Shown: in pieces, positions 1 to 8,851 of the stretch | Layout: each line of letters begins with the position of its first letter | Position numbering within the stretch: the stretch's first letter is position 1 | From: Cyclobacteriaceae bacterium | GTDB lineage: Bacteria > Bacteroidota > Bacteroidia > Cytophagales > Cyclobacteriaceae | Length of the DNA stretch: 64,000 bases | Direction of reading: 5' to 3' | Assembly: GCA_016787565.1 (NCBI GenBank) | Contig: JAEUUG010000013.1 | Coordinates: 124,001-188,000, forward strand | Translations under genes and position numbers: made by a program | The notes under the pieces: model-generated | The model's input: the letters and a program-made list of their open reading frames with translations, nothing else | Database searches by the model: none | Told to the model about the DNA's origin: nothing

Positions 1-370
1 CCACCACGTCAATGACTTTATTGCCTTTTTTCAGCGATAACCTGATCGTATTCGGATGAAGTGCTGAGGCGTTTCCGATAGACTTAAAATGATAAATGAG
101 CCCCTCCTGCTGAGCAATTTCCAGTGCATCTTTAATTCGCTTATCATCAGTTTTAAAGTCCAGAAGACCAGCAATAATAGCCCTGTCGCTTCCATGACCT
201 TCATAGGTACGGGCAAAGGAATTATAAAAAATGATTTCTGCTGAGTCGGGTCTACTTCCCAATAGTTTTAAGGCGGCTCGGGCAATCCTGACAACACCGG
301 CTGTATGGGAACTGGATGGGCCGATCATAACCGGACCAATCATATCAAAAACACTGCTTTTTTCAGCCAT
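1..370 (-). CDS. sdaAB: L-serine dehydratase, beta-subunit-like N-terminus (partial)
   Basis: The reverse strand reads from an ATG at 368-370 and runs open off the left edge of the window, giving about 123 residues. The N-terminus reads MAEKSSVFDMIGPVMIGPSS and continues with the SSSHTAG motif typical of iron-sulfur L-serine ammonia-lyases, followed by the GHGSDRA segment of the same family. The enzyme deaminates L-serine to pyruvate and ammonia in the cytoplasm. The catalytic iron-sulfur domain would lie outside the window, so a one-subunit or two-subunit form cannot be distinguished. Confidence 0.88.
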   Translation of the reverse strand, partial: MAEKSSVFDMIGPVMIGPSSSHTAGVVRIARAALKLLGSRPDSAEIIFYNSFARTYEGHGSDRAIIAGLLDFKTDDKRIKDALEIAQQEGLIYHFKSIGNASALHPNTIRLSLKKGNKVIDVV

Positions 371-509
371 ACACGCTACAATACGCAATCTGTCGCGAAA
401 AGGATATAATTGTTACAATAAATCAACATCAGGCAATAAAATTAGATTTTTCTGCTGTTGAAGTTTTAATACGTTCAACTATTTTTACATCGAGCCCTGA
501 TATAGCCGT

Positions 510-2075
510 ATGAACCGTTACCCCATACTAATCTCTTTTATTCTACTGATCTGCCTAAGATCGCCAGCGCAGGAACCCTTGGTTAGCTTTGATGATCTGA
601 CGTTTAATTCAACTATTGAAAGAGATATCCTTACCAATCATTTTCTCAACAAAAAAACTGATCTCTTCCAACTATTTATGGCCAATGGAAGATTGCTTAA
701 TGAAGCATCCCTATTGAAAGGTCAGCAGCGATTTTCCGATCATTTGAAGGAACTGGATCAAAAAACTGCAGCTATTAAGAAAAATGACAAGAAAATAAAA
801 GTCATTTACACTGACATCCATCAGACATTTTTACAGAAATACGAAGAAGTAAACAGCTTTGAAGATGTTTTCTATAATGGTTACTACAATTGTGTTTCAG
901 CAACCGCCTTATTTGGACTGGCCTTTAACCGGTTGTCTGTCCCGTATGCTATTAAAGAAGAACCAACGCATATCTATCTGATTGCTTACCCCAATTCGGA
1001 AAGAATCAGAGTTGAAACCACAACACCATCCCTCCTGTTAAAGCCAATCGATGAAACTTTCAAACAAAGTTTTGTTAACACGCTAAAAGCACAGAAAAGG
1101 ATAAGTGCGCAAGAATTTGCCAGCAAATCGACAAACAGTCTTTTTGATCAATACTACTTCGGCAATCAAATGGAACTGACCCTTTTTAACCTTGTCGGCA
1201 TTCAATATATGAACGATGCCATTGAGCAATATGAAGCAAAAAAGCCTGAACAGGCTTATATGCAATTAGAAAAGGCCTATTTATTTTACCCCTCTGAAAA
1301 AATTGTGTACATGCTCCTAATGGCAGGAACAACGGCACTTGAAGATCGGAAAGTGAAGGATGTTACTCATGCAACGTACCTTGGAAAGCTATCGAGGTTC
1401 AAAAATTATGGAATTACAAGTGATATCATTGTTGGTGAATTCAGCCTGGTGATTCATAAACTTCTTTTCGAAGAAGGGCAATTAGAGAAACTGAATAGCT
1501 ATCACACATCACTAAAGAAGGGAGTCTCCGATATTCAAACCAATGTTGAAATTGAATTCCTATATAACTTTGAACTGGGTAGGTATTATTATAATAATGC
1601 TAAATACAAAGAAGCACTTCCTTATTTCGAAACATGTATTGATCTGAAGCCAAACCACTTGGATGCCACTACCGGGTTCTTAAGTGCACTGAGCAGATCT
1701 CTGGATACTTCGCCCGGAAACAATCTTCAAATTATCAAATCATTGGAATCGTACGCTTCTCTACATCCCGGACTTCATCAAAATAATACCTTCAATAACA
1801 TGATGGCCACAACCAATTTAGTGCAGTTTACACAAGATTATGGATTTGATCGGGCTGCAGAAGGAGAACGGAATAAAGACCTTTTCGAAAGGTATATTGA
1901 AAAACATCCAGATCTTCCGCTGAACCATAATCTTATTGGACAGGCCTATTCGGTAGCTGCTGTTTACTATTTTAGAAAAGGCCAGACCGCCAAAGCAAAA
2001 TCAATAATCAGTCATGGGCTACTCATATCTCCAAATAACTATGAACTGCTCACCCGCCAACGCATGATCCGATAA
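510..2075 (+). CDS. Secreted TPR protein with transglutaminase-like segment
   Basis: This is a 521-residue protein with an N-terminal signal peptide (hydrophobic ILISFILLICL, cut near the AQ at about residue 20). Around residues 118-160 a segment with Cys128 (YYNCVSATALF) and His154 (PTHIYLIA) resembles the Cys/His part of a transglutaminase-like fold; a clear third catalytic residue is not evident. The C-terminal half has helical TPR-like pairs such as GRYYYNNAKYKEALPYFETC. It probably acts in the periplasm or envelope, with unknown function. It is convergent with the MORN-repeat gene, 11 bases away, and no terminator is visible between them. Confidence 0.75.
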   Translation: MNRYPILISFILLICLRSPAQEPLVSFDDLTFNSTIERDILTNHFLNKKTDLFQLFMANGRLLNEASLLKGQQRFSDHLKELDQKTAAIKKNDKKIKVIYTDIHQTFLQKYEEVNSFEDVFYNGYYNCVSATALFGLAFNRLSVPYAIKEEPTHIYLIAYPNSERIRVETTTPSLLLKPIDETFKQSFVNTLKAQKRISAQEFASKSTNSLFDQYYFGNQMELTLFNLVGIQYMNDAIEQYEAKKPEQAYMQLEKAYLFYPSEKIVYMLLMAGTTALEDRKVKDVTHATYLGKLSRFKNYGITSDIIVGEFSLVIHKLLFEEGQLEKLNSYHTSLKKGVSDIQTNVEIEFLYNFELGRYYYNNAKYKEALPYFETCIDLKPNHLDATTGFLSALSRSLDTSPGNNLQIIKSLESYASLHPGLHQNNTFNNMMATTNLVQFTQDYGFDRAAEGERNKDLFERYIEKHPDLPLNHNLIGQAYSVAAVYYFRKGQTAKAKSIISHGLLISPNNYELLTRQRMIR

Positions 2076-2086
2076 GGATTTCTTAG

Positions 2087-2842
2087 TTAACGATTTTCAG
2101 CAGCAACATTGTACCTAATCTGTGTGATATAATCGTTTCCGAGCAGCGTCTCAACTTTTGCAACGATATTAACTTGTTCCATGATGAACGTACCTGGCGG
2201 TACTACATAGGTAATCTCTGCAACACCTTTTTGGGTCTCAAAAATATTACCCATAAAATTGGATAAACATTCCCCTTCAGCAAGGGAGCCACGATAATAT
2301 TCAACCCTTTTTGTATTATCAGACATCGAGATGCGAAGTGTATAGTGCCCATCCTTCCAAATGTTATCAACTGGAGTTACTATGATACTAGGATATTTCC
2401 TTCTTGGTGAGCCATCTGTCAGATACTCTTTCAATCCCACGCAGGGATTATTCTTGTGATATGGAATCTCAGCTGATAATTTCCCGTCACTACGGTACTT
2501 TTTCTGGATACCTTCAATCTTTCCGCTATCATAGGGAGTTTCCTGATAAAGTTGGCCGTTTTCATAATAGCGTTTAGCCCTGCCATGCTTGATTCCATTG
2601 CTGTACATAATCTCTTGAAAAATCCTTCCATTCCTGTAATACTCTTTAGCGAGACCATCCTTCTTTCCTTCGGTGAAACTTATTTCAGCACGTACGGAAC
2701 CGTCTTCATACTTTGTTTTTACAATTCCGGTTTTCTTTTTGCCATCCGTAGAATTCTCGCTATTGGATTTTTCCTGCTTTAAAAAATCAGGGACACAAGC
2801 AACAAACGACAAATAAATAAGAATAGAAGCTAAACGTTTCAT
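2087..2842 (-). CDS. MORN-repeat (YwqK-like) lipoprotein
   Basis: This 251-residue protein has a lipoprotein signal ending in SFVAC, followed by about four MORN_2-type repeats of about 23 residues (for example G.V..Y.DGSVRAEISFTEGKKDG, then YYRNGRIFQE, YYENGQLYQE and YRSDGKLSAE) between residues 35 and 135. Such repeats occur in Bacteroidota envelope proteins that are often labelled YwqK family antitoxin. No toxin partner is seen here, so that label should not be taken literally. The C-terminal 100 residues look like a beta-sandwich. The gene lies 7 bases after thyA on the same strand and is probably co-transcribed with it. Confidence 0.8.
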   Translation of the reverse strand: MKRLASILIYLSFVACVPDFLKQEKSNSENSTDGKKKTGIVKTKYEDGSVRAEISFTEGKKDGLAKEYYRNGRIFQEIMYSNGIKHGRAKRYYENGQLYQETPYDSGKIEGIQKKYRSDGKLSAEIPYHKNNPCVGLKEYLTDGSPRRKYPSIIVTPVDNIWKDGHYTLRISMSDNTKRVEYYRGSLAEGECLSNFMGNIFETQKGVAEITYVVPPGTFIMEQVNIVAKVETLLGNDYITQIRYNVAAENR

Positions 2843-2849
2843 AAACTAT

Positions 2850-3644
2850 CTAAACAGCAATGGGTGCTTTAATGGAAGGATGCGACTGGTAATTGACGAT
2901 TTGAAAATCTTCAAACTGATATTCAAAAATAGAATCTGGTTTGCGTTGGATGATAAGCTGAGGTAGTGGATAGGGCTCACGACCTAGTTGCAACCTGGCC
3001 TGTTCAACATGGTTGGTATACAAGTGCACATCTCCACCTGTCCATACAAATTCACCAGGCAACAAATCGCATTGTTGCGCAAACATATGGGTTAGCAAGG
3101 CATATGACGCGATATTAAAAGGAACCCCCAGAAAGAAATCAGCACTGCGCTGATATAACTGACACGACAGCTTGCCATCAGCAACATAAAACTGGAAGAG
3201 CGCATGGCATGGTGGAAGGGCCATTTTATCAACTTCAGCCGGATTCCATGCTGAAACGATATGCCTGCGGGAGTCAGGCTTTTGCTTAATCTGTGCAATA
3301 ACTTGTGTGATCTGGTCAATATGCCTTCCATCGGGAGAAGGCCAACTGCGCCATTGGTGTCCATAAACTGGGCCCAGCTCTCCATCCTCATCAGCCCACT
3401 CATCCCAAATGCTCACGCCATTGTCTTTCAGGTATTTGATATTGGTGTCGCCATGTAAAAACCAAAGCAACTCATAGATAATAGAACGGAGGTGTAACTT
3501 CTTGGTGGTGACCAATGGAAAGCCCAGAGCCAGATCGAAACGCATTTGCCGACCAAAAACGGAGAAGGTTCCGGTTCCAGTACGGTCAGTCTTTTGAACT
3601 CCGGTCTGGAGGATGTCATTCATCAGATCGAGGTATTGCTTCAT
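2850..3644 (-). CDS. thyA: Thymidylate synthase
   Basis: A complete 264-residue ThyA, the usual length of the short bacterial form. It methylates dUMP to dTMP using 5,10-methylenetetrahydrofolate, giving dihydrofolate. Visible hallmarks are the N-terminal RTGTGT phosphate-binding loop, the catalytic Cys146 in [12 protein letters not shown], the [20 protein letters not shown] substrate region, and a C-terminus ending in API.V. A folA gene, a frequent neighbour, is not present here; instead a MORN-repeat lipoprotein follows directly on the same strand. Confidence 0.98.
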   Translation of the reverse strand: MKQYLDLMNDILQTGVQKTDRTGTGTFSVFGRQMRFDLALGFPLVTTKKLHLRSIIYELLWFLHGDTNIKYLKDNGVSIWDEWADEDGELGPVYGHQWRSWPSPDGRHIDQITQVIAQIKQKPDSRRHIVSAWNPAEVDKMALPPCHALFQFYVADGKLSCQLYQRSADFFLGVPFNIASYALLTHMFAQQCDLLPGEFVWTGGDVHLYTNHVEQARLQLGREPYPLPQLIIQRKPDSIFEYQFEDFQIVNYQSHPSIKAPIAV

Positions 3645-3702
3645 GCTTTACGGATATAAACGCAAGTAAAACAGAGTGCGTAAGATTCTCAAGTTCGATC
3701 AG

Positions 3703-3732
3703 AAATAAAAAATCCCGGGTATCCCCAGGATT
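3703..3732 (-). terminator. Rho-independent terminator of the 3758-4627 lipoprotein gene
   Basis: An imperfect hairpin (AATCC, one-base bulge, GGG, loop TAT, CCC, two-base bulge, GGATT) lies just downstream of the minus-strand lipoprotein gene. On the minus strand it is followed by a run of T residues corresponding to A-rich bases 3703-3712. Confidence 0.6.
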
Positions 3733-3757
3733 TTCATTAAGTAAGCATTTCCCTTAC

Positions 3758-4627
3758 TTAATTATTACCAACAGTTACGTTGCGTGTAACGCCATTCACA
3801 GAGATAGATACTATCCGATCGCAGTCACCGCTGCCATAATCGATCGTAATCTGCTTGCCATCAGTAGAAAATACCTTTTTACCCTGAACAGCCATATATA
3901 TTCCATCAGTTAAAATACAAGCCCTGCGATAAACCAATTGATTGGTTATACTCATGCTGTAGGTTTTTCCTCTGCGGGTAGTACCACTGGCATTACCATC
4001 CAATAATACCTTTTCATCTGCAGCATCTCGTACCCATTCACGCGAAAACTCAGCAGCACGGGTTGCCGACCCACCGTTATCCGGCCAGATGGCCTCTCCA
4101 TTTACTAGTGAAATATCATGCTTAATATTGTTTTCGGCACTCGCTTGCACCTTGGTAATGGTTCGCGTTCCTTTTAACTGGATACTGTTAATCTTGTAGT
4201 TGTCAAATGTGGTTACAATTTTAAAGCCTATAGCACTCCTTGGTCCATTGGAATAGGTAAGAATAATCTTTCCCGAACGGGTATTACCACGAACCGTACA
4301 GCCTGTACCAAAGTCGATGGTGATCGAACCGCTGGTAGTGGTAGAATTTGGCGAAAATGAAATCACAGCACATTCAATGCGGTCGTCACTAGACTGCCTT
4401 CCATCAGTGGCCACCCTACCGCCTAGCTCATCGTAACCACCTTCGAATACAATAAAGGAAGAAAGATCATCTACATCTTCGAAATAAGAATCTGAAACAG
4501 ATTCTTCACTGATCGCCATCGTGTCCTGAGCGGTGAGGCGCTCTTCCTCATTACATGAGGATATAACTGCAATTGAAGCCAGCATAGTCAGCGAAGCAAC
4601 TTTAACAAACCAATTTTTCTTTTTCAT
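3758..4627 (-). CDS. Hypothetical lipoprotein
   Basis: A 289-residue protein with a clear lipoprotein signal peptide: a lysine-rich start, a hydrophobic core, and a lipobox ending ISSC followed by NEEE. The acidic Asn-Glu-Glu after the Cys resembles surface-export signals of Bacteroidota lipoproteins. The mature part is rich in short beta-strand patterns (GSITIDFGTGC, GKIILTYS, KIILTY, KQITIDYGSGDC), suggesting a beta-sandwich or beta-solenoid fold. I do not recognise a named family. It appears to be a single-gene unit, with its own terminator downstream. Confidence 0.72.
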   Translation of the reverse strand: MKKKNWFVKVASLTMLASIAVISSCNEEERLTAQDTMAISEESVSDSYFEDVDDLSSFIVFEGGYDELGGRVATDGRQSSDDRIECAVISFSPNSTTTSGSITIDFGTGCTVRGNTRSGKIILTYSNGPRSAIGFKIVTTFDNYKINSIQLKGTRTITKVQASAENNIKHDISLVNGEAIWPDNGGSATRAAEFSREWVRDAADEKVLLDGNASGTTRRGKTYSMSITNQLVYRRACILTDGIYMAVQGKKVFSTDGKQITIDYGSGDCDRIVSISVNGVTRNVTVGNN

Positions 4628-4732
4628 ATCATTTAGTGTTTCTGTAAAATTTGCCCGTTAGATGGGCCTTTTGTATAAAGGTTTAAAACCACTTGATTTT
4701 TTTTTTCACCTTTATGCCTCGAAAATGATAGT

Positions 4733-5404
4733 ATGGTAACCACTTACGTCAGAATTATACTCCTTTTTATTGTCTTAACAGGATATAGACCATGCCAGGG
4801 CCAAATACCTGTAAAAATTGCCAAGCTGAAATATAATGGCGGAGGTGATTGGTATGCCAATAAAACAGCATTACCAAACCTGATCCGGTTCTGTAATGAT
4901 GAACTTTCAATGAACCTGCCATCGGAAGAAGATATTGTTGAGGTGGGAAGCCGGGATATTTTTCTTTATCCATACATCTACATGACAGGTCACGGAAATG
5001 TTGTTTTCTCTGAGGCCGAGGCTTCCAACCTGAGAAAGTATCTTTCGGGAGGCGGCTTTCTGCATGTTGACGATAACTACGGTCTTGATAAGTTCATTCG
5101 CATTGAATTGAAAAAAGTATTTCCTGAACTAGAATTGATTGAAGTACCGTTTGATCATCCCGTCTATCATCAAAAGTTCGATTTCCCAAAAGGATTGCCA
5201 AAAATTCACGAACATGATGGAAAACCCGCACAAGGCTTTGGTTTATTTTTCGATAGCCGGCTGGTCGTGTTCTATTCTTTTGAAAGCGATCTGGGGAATG
5301 GTTGGGAAGACCAGCGTATTCATAACGATCCGCAAGAAAAAAGACTGCAAGCACTTCGCATGGGTGCCAACCTCATAGCATATTGCTTTACCCATTCGTT
5401 CTAG
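4733..5404 (+). CDS. DUF4159 domain protein
   Basis: A 223-residue protein with a cleavable signal peptide (about residues 1-23, ending PCQGQ). The rest matches the DUF4159 pattern: KLKYNGGGDWYANKTALPNL near the start, YIYMTGHGNVVFSEAEA around residue 85, and GGGFLHVDDNYGLD around residue 108. The fold is related to glutamine-amidotransferase-like alpha/beta domains; the biochemical role is unknown. In many bacteria DUF4159 is found beside BatA/MoxR genes, but here it stands alone and is followed 5 bases later by the FG-GAP lipoprotein gene. Confidence 0.85.
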   Translation: MVTTYVRIILLFIVLTGYRPCQGQIPVKIAKLKYNGGGDWYANKTALPNLIRFCNDELSMNLPSEEDIVEVGSRDIFLYPYIYMTGHGNVVFSEAEASNLRKYLSGGGFLHVDDNYGLDKFIRIELKKVFPELELIEVPFDHPVYHQKFDFPKGLPKIHEHDGKPAQGFGLFFDSRLVVFYSFESDLGNGWEDQRIHNDPQEKRLQALRMGANLIAYCFTHSF

Positions 5405-5409
5405 GTACA

Positions 5410-6906
5410 ATGAGATTTACTCCCTTATTTTTTCTACTCAGTATTAGCGAAATCCTTGTTCTTTCAAGCTGTGAAACCTCCGATAAAAAAGAAGAGCGAC
5501 TAGCAAAAAAATATTGCAGTACCTGCCATCAGTTTCCCGATCCATCGCTACTCGATAAGACCACCTGGAAGAAAGGGGTATTGCCACAGATGGCCTTTAG
5601 AATGGGGCTTAATTATTCTTACCTGTCAACCATTTCTAAAGCGGACTATCCTATCGTGTCTGCTACGCTTCCTGATCATGCTATGCTGAGTGAGGACGAA
5701 TGGCAAATCATTCAGCAGTACTTTATAAAAAATGCACCTGATTCTCTGCCCCTTTCCAAAAATCCTCCAACAGACCAACTTACGCAATTCAATCCTACGC
5801 GTATTGCTATGCCTATTGATGGATTTCCGCTGGTAACCATGGTCCGGACAGATACCCTTCAAAATAAAATCTATATCGGAACCCGCACTTCCCAACTATT
5901 TAAACTGAATAGCCAATTTGCTTTAGAAGACACCATTACCCTGAGTAGCCCTCCATCGCATATGATCTTTCGAAGGTCAGGTAATCCCATCCTTTCTCTT
6001 ATGGGCATCATGGATCCAAATGATCAACCGCTGGGAGAAATCGTTGAATTCAATTTTCAGAACAGAAAAACCGAAAGAATGATTGATTCATTAAAGCGAC
6101 CTGTGCACATTGAAGAAGTTGACCTTAACAATGATGGAAGAAACGACTTTGTAGTGTGCGCGTTCGGCAACTACACAGGTACCTTAACCGCCTTTGAGAA
6201 TTTAGGTAATGGTTCATTCAAAAAACATATCATCAGTCCAATGCCGGGATCCAGAAGAGTGATCATCAAAGACATAAACAATGATGGACTTCAGGATATC
6301 ATTGCCCTACTAGCTCAGGGCGATGAGCAAATTTCTTTATTCACAAACGCCAACAATTTTAAATTTAGAATCAAAACACTTCTTCGCTTTCCTCCTGTTT
6401 ATGGGTCAAGTTACTTTGATATTGCCGATTTTAATCAGGATGGAAAATTTGATATTCTCTATACGAATGGCGACAATGCCGATTACTCTATTATCTTAAA
6501 ACCCTACCATGGTATTCGGATTTTTCAAAATGATGGCAGGAATCAATTCACTGAAACATGGTTCTATCCGATGCATGGAGCATCACAGGCGCTGGCCCAC
6601 GATTTTAATATGGACGGGCGGATGGATATTGCTGCCATTTCGTTCTTCCCGAATTATAAGGATGGAGAAAATGGGTTTCTTTACTTTGAGAACACCGGCA
6701 AGAATTTTATAGCATTTTCAACACCACTTGCATCAGCGGGACGATGGCTGGTCATGGAAAAGGCAGACCTCGAAAAAGATGGTGATGCCGACATTATTTT
6801 GGGAGCGCTCGATTTTTTACCATCCGTTCCGGCCAATCTGGTTACAGCGTGGCGCAATGACAGAACTTACCTTTTAGTTCTAAAAAACAATCAGATAAAA
6901 AATTAA
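5410..6906 (+). CDS. FG-GAP/VCBS-repeat lipoprotein with cytochrome c-type heme motif
   Basis: The start at ATG 5410 is preferred over an in-frame upstream start (5383) that would overlap the preceding gene. It yields a 498-residue lipoprotein (lipobox LVLSSC). Just after the anchor comes YCSTCHQFPDPS, a CxxCH heme-binding motif, with Met residues (LPQMAFRMG) about 25-30 residues later that could be the distal ligand. The remaining 350 residues hold FG-GAP/VCBS repeats with calcium-binding DxNxDG cores (DLNNDGRND, DINNDGLQD, DFNQDGKFD, DFNMDGRMD). It probably forms a surface or periplasmic beta-propeller with a small mono-heme head; the electron partner is unknown. Confidence 0.82.
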   Translation: MRFTPLFFLLSISEILVLSSCETSDKKEERLAKKYCSTCHQFPDPSLLDKTTWKKGVLPQMAFRMGLNYSYLSTISKADYPIVSATLPDHAMLSEDEWQIIQQYFIKNAPDSLPLSKNPPTDQLTQFNPTRIAMPIDGFPLVTMVRTDTLQNKIYIGTRTSQLFKLNSQFALEDTITLSSPPSHMIFRRSGNPILSLMGIMDPNDQPLGEIVEFNFQNRKTERMIDSLKRPVHIEEVDLNNDGRNDFVVCAFGNYTGTLTAFENLGNGSFKKHIISPMPGSRRVIIKDINNDGLQDIIALLAQGDEQISLFTNANNFKFRIKTLLRFPPVYGSSYFDIADFNQDGKFDILYTNGDNADYSIILKPYHGIRIFQNDGRNQFTETWFYPMHGASQALAHDFNMDGRMDIAAISFFPNYKDGENGFLYFENTGKNFIAFSTPLASAGRWLVMEKADLEKDGDADIILGALDFLPSVPANLVTAWRNDRTYLLVLKNNQIKN

Positions 6907-6977
6907 TAAATAAAAATAAAGCTAAAGGTTTGTCTTTAATAACTATATTATTAGTTTTATACCTAAATAGATAGTCA

Positions 6978-7349
6978 ATGAAGGATTTAAAAGAACTTAC
7001 CCGGGCGGAAGACCAGGTCATGCAATTATTGTGGAGACTCGATAGAGCCTTTATTAAAGATATTGTAGAACTGATGCCCAATCCGAAACCGGCCTATAAT
7101 ACGGTATCAACCATCGTGCGAATTTTGGAAATGAAAGGCTTTGTCGGTCACAAGGCATACGGAAAAACACACGAATATTTTCCATTGGTCAGCAAAGAGA
7201 AGTACACCAAATTCTACTTGAACAATATGGTGAAAGGATATTTCAATGGGTCATTTCACAACCTGGTATCATTCTTTGCAAAAGAGAATAAATTAGATGC
7301 ACAGGACCTTCAAAAATTATTGGATGAAATTAAAAGTCAAAAGCCATGA
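6978..7349 (+). CDS. BlaI/MecI-family transcriptional repressor
   Basis: A 123-residue winged-helix protein. The sequence LTRAEDQVMQLLWRLDRAFI, then PKPAYNTVSTIVRILEMKGF and VGHKAYGKTHEYFPLVSKEKY, matches the penicillinase-repressor family: DNA recognition through the helix with AYNTVSTIVRIL, and dimerisation through the C-terminal helices. It overlaps the next gene by an ATGA, so repressor and sensor protease are translationally coupled. The usual mechanism is proteolytic removal of the repressor after the membrane partner is activated. Confidence 0.93.
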   Translation: MKDLKELTRAEDQVMQLLWRLDRAFIKDIVELMPNPKPAYNTVSTIVRILEMKGFVGHKAYGKTHEYFPLVSKEKYTKFYLNNMVKGYFNGSFHNLVSFFAKENKLDAQDLQKLLDEIKSQKP

Positions 7350-8812
7350 ACACAATTGTCAATTATATGGTGGAAGCCAATATTGGACTTCTCTTCCTGC
7401 TGGCATCGTATTCAGTTTTGCTTGCTCGGGAAACGGATTTCACTTTCAAGCGCTGGTATCTTATGATTGGCATTTTGGCTTCCCTGATTTTTCCATTCTT
7501 CCACATAAACGTGGTTACGCAAAGCACCATTGGGTCAATCCGCGAGGTACTTCCAGTCTATTGGCTTCCTGAAGTTACCATTAGAGAGGAAAATCAAACT
7601 GTAAAATCCCTCAGCATGACTAAAGTTGTTCAATGGTTATACAGTATTGGGCTCTTTTTCTTTGCGCTTAAGTTTATCGTTCAGCTTTCGTTTCTCTTAA
7701 AAATTATTATTAAGTCAAGACACTATCGTTTAAATGGACTTAAACTGGCAACCTTGTCAGGAGATCAACCAACCTTTTCTTTTTTCAATTATGTTTTCAT
7801 TGGCCAGGCTGATTCCCTGTCAGAAACTGAAAAAAGCAAAATCATTCAACACGAAAGTGTACATGCCCGGCAATATCATTCGCTGGATATTTTACTGCTT
7901 TCTATCCTAGGCATATTCTTTTGGTTTAATCCCTTTATCAGGGTTTATAAAAAGATATTCGTTCAGTTACATGAGTTTGAAGCCGATGCGCGCTCGGTTG
8001 GCAACCATGAAACAAACGAATACTGCAATCTGTTAGCGAGGGTTGCATTACAATCATCCGGTTTGAAACTCGCCAATCATTTTAATCATTCATTAACAAT
8101 AAAACGAATTGCTATGATCAAAACTATAAAACAAAAAATAAGCAGATGGAAATTGACCACTGCGCTAATGATAATACCCGCTTTGTTCTTTATCATCGCG
8201 TGCCAGGACCAGGTGATGGATGAAGTAAGTAAAGTTGCTCAATCATCAGCGATGGCGCAGGATATTCCAGTAAGCATTCAAAAGCAAATTGATTCCTTCA
8301 AAGCTCTTGACCCTAATAAACAATTTGTTGTAGTCGAAACCTCAACAGAAGAAGGAAAAGCAACACTTGAAAAACTGAAGGTTAATGGAATCTCACACCT
8401 TTATGTTTTGAAGGACACCGAAGGCGGGTCCGGTCGATCATTCGTTGTCATTAAAATGGATGAACAAGGCCAGGAACTTCAACAAGCTACCATGGATGGA
8501 GATGTATTTTTAGTTGTTGAAGAATCTGCAGAACCTGTTGGTGGCATGTCGGCCTTCTACGAATATGTCAGCAAAAACATCGCCTATACGGAACGTGCCA
8601 AAAATGAAGGTGTTGAGGGAAAAGTTTTTGTTCAGTTTATTGTGGAAAAAGATGGAAGGATAACTGAGCCTATGCTCCTTAAAGGGATCGGTTCTGGACT
8701 TGATGAGGTTGCTTTTGACTTGGTTAAGAATGCGGCTCCATGGATTCCAGGTAAACAAAAAGGAGAGCCTGTTCGTCAGAAAATGGTATTGCCCATTGTT
8801 TTCAAGCTCTAG
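7346..8812 (+). CDS. BlaR1-type M56 metallopeptidase with C-terminal TonB domain
   Basis: A 488-residue membrane protein with four hydrophobic segments (about residues 10-30, 37-55, 95-120 and 178-198). The M56 zinc site is visible as HESVH (His169, Glu170, His173), with the downstream acidic ligand region HEFEADA (about 209-215). Another membrane segment near residues 272-286 is followed by a periplasmic linker, and the last 85 residues form a TonB C-terminal-like domain (GVEGKVFVQFIVEKDGRI...PWIPGKQKGEPVRQKM). The protein lacks a penicillin-binding sensor domain, so the signal is probably not a beta-lactam. It would cleave or inactivate the BlaI partner encoded directly upstream. Confidence 0.92.
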   Translation: MNTIVNYMVEANIGLLFLLASYSVLLARETDFTFKRWYLMIGILASLIFPFFHINVVTQSTIGSIREVLPVYWLPEVTIREENQTVKSLSMTKVVQWLYSIGLFFFALKFIVQLSFLLKIIIKSRHYRLNGLKLATLSGDQPTFSFFNYVFIGQADSLSETEKSKIIQHESVHARQYHSLDILLLSILGIFFWFNPFIRVYKKIFVQLHEFEADARSVGNHETNEYCNLLARVALQSSGLKLANHFNHSLTIKRIAMIKTIKQKISRWKLTTALMIIPALFFIIACQDQVMDEVSKVAQSSAMAQDIPVSIQKQIDSFKALDPNKQFVVVETSTEEGKATLEKLKVNGISHLYVLKDTEGGSGRSFVVIKMDEQGQELQQATMDGDVFLVVEESAEPVGGMSAFYEYVSKNIAYTERAKNEGVEGKVFVQFIVEKDGRITEPMLLKGIGSGLDEVAFDLVKNAAPWIPGKQKGEPVRQKMVLPIVFKL

Positions 8813-8821
8813 AAAAATTAT

Positions 8822-8851
8822 AAAGACTGGCTATTTCCTTAGCCAGTCTTT
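8822..8851. terminator. Bidirectional hairpin terminator
   Basis: A perfect 11-base stem, AAGACTGGCTA / TAGCCAGTCTT, with a short T-rich loop, lies between the convergent BlaR1 and DUF3298 genes. It is flanked by A residues on one side and T residues on the other, so it can serve both strands. The stop codon of the minus-strand gene is part of the stem. Confidence 0.85.

Noticed and set aside
457..479. Inverted repeat GTTGAA ... TTCAAC upstream of the TPR gene
   Set aside because: Only six bases per arm, with an 11-base loop and no T-run; could be chance.
2087..2842. Antitoxin function of the YwqK/MORN-repeat protein
   Set aside because: It is a lipoprotein with no toxin gene nearby; the name comes from automated labels.
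4652..4666. GCCC ... GGGC hairpin upstream of the lipoprotein gene
   Set aside because: Four-base stem only and no terminator tail; too weak to support.
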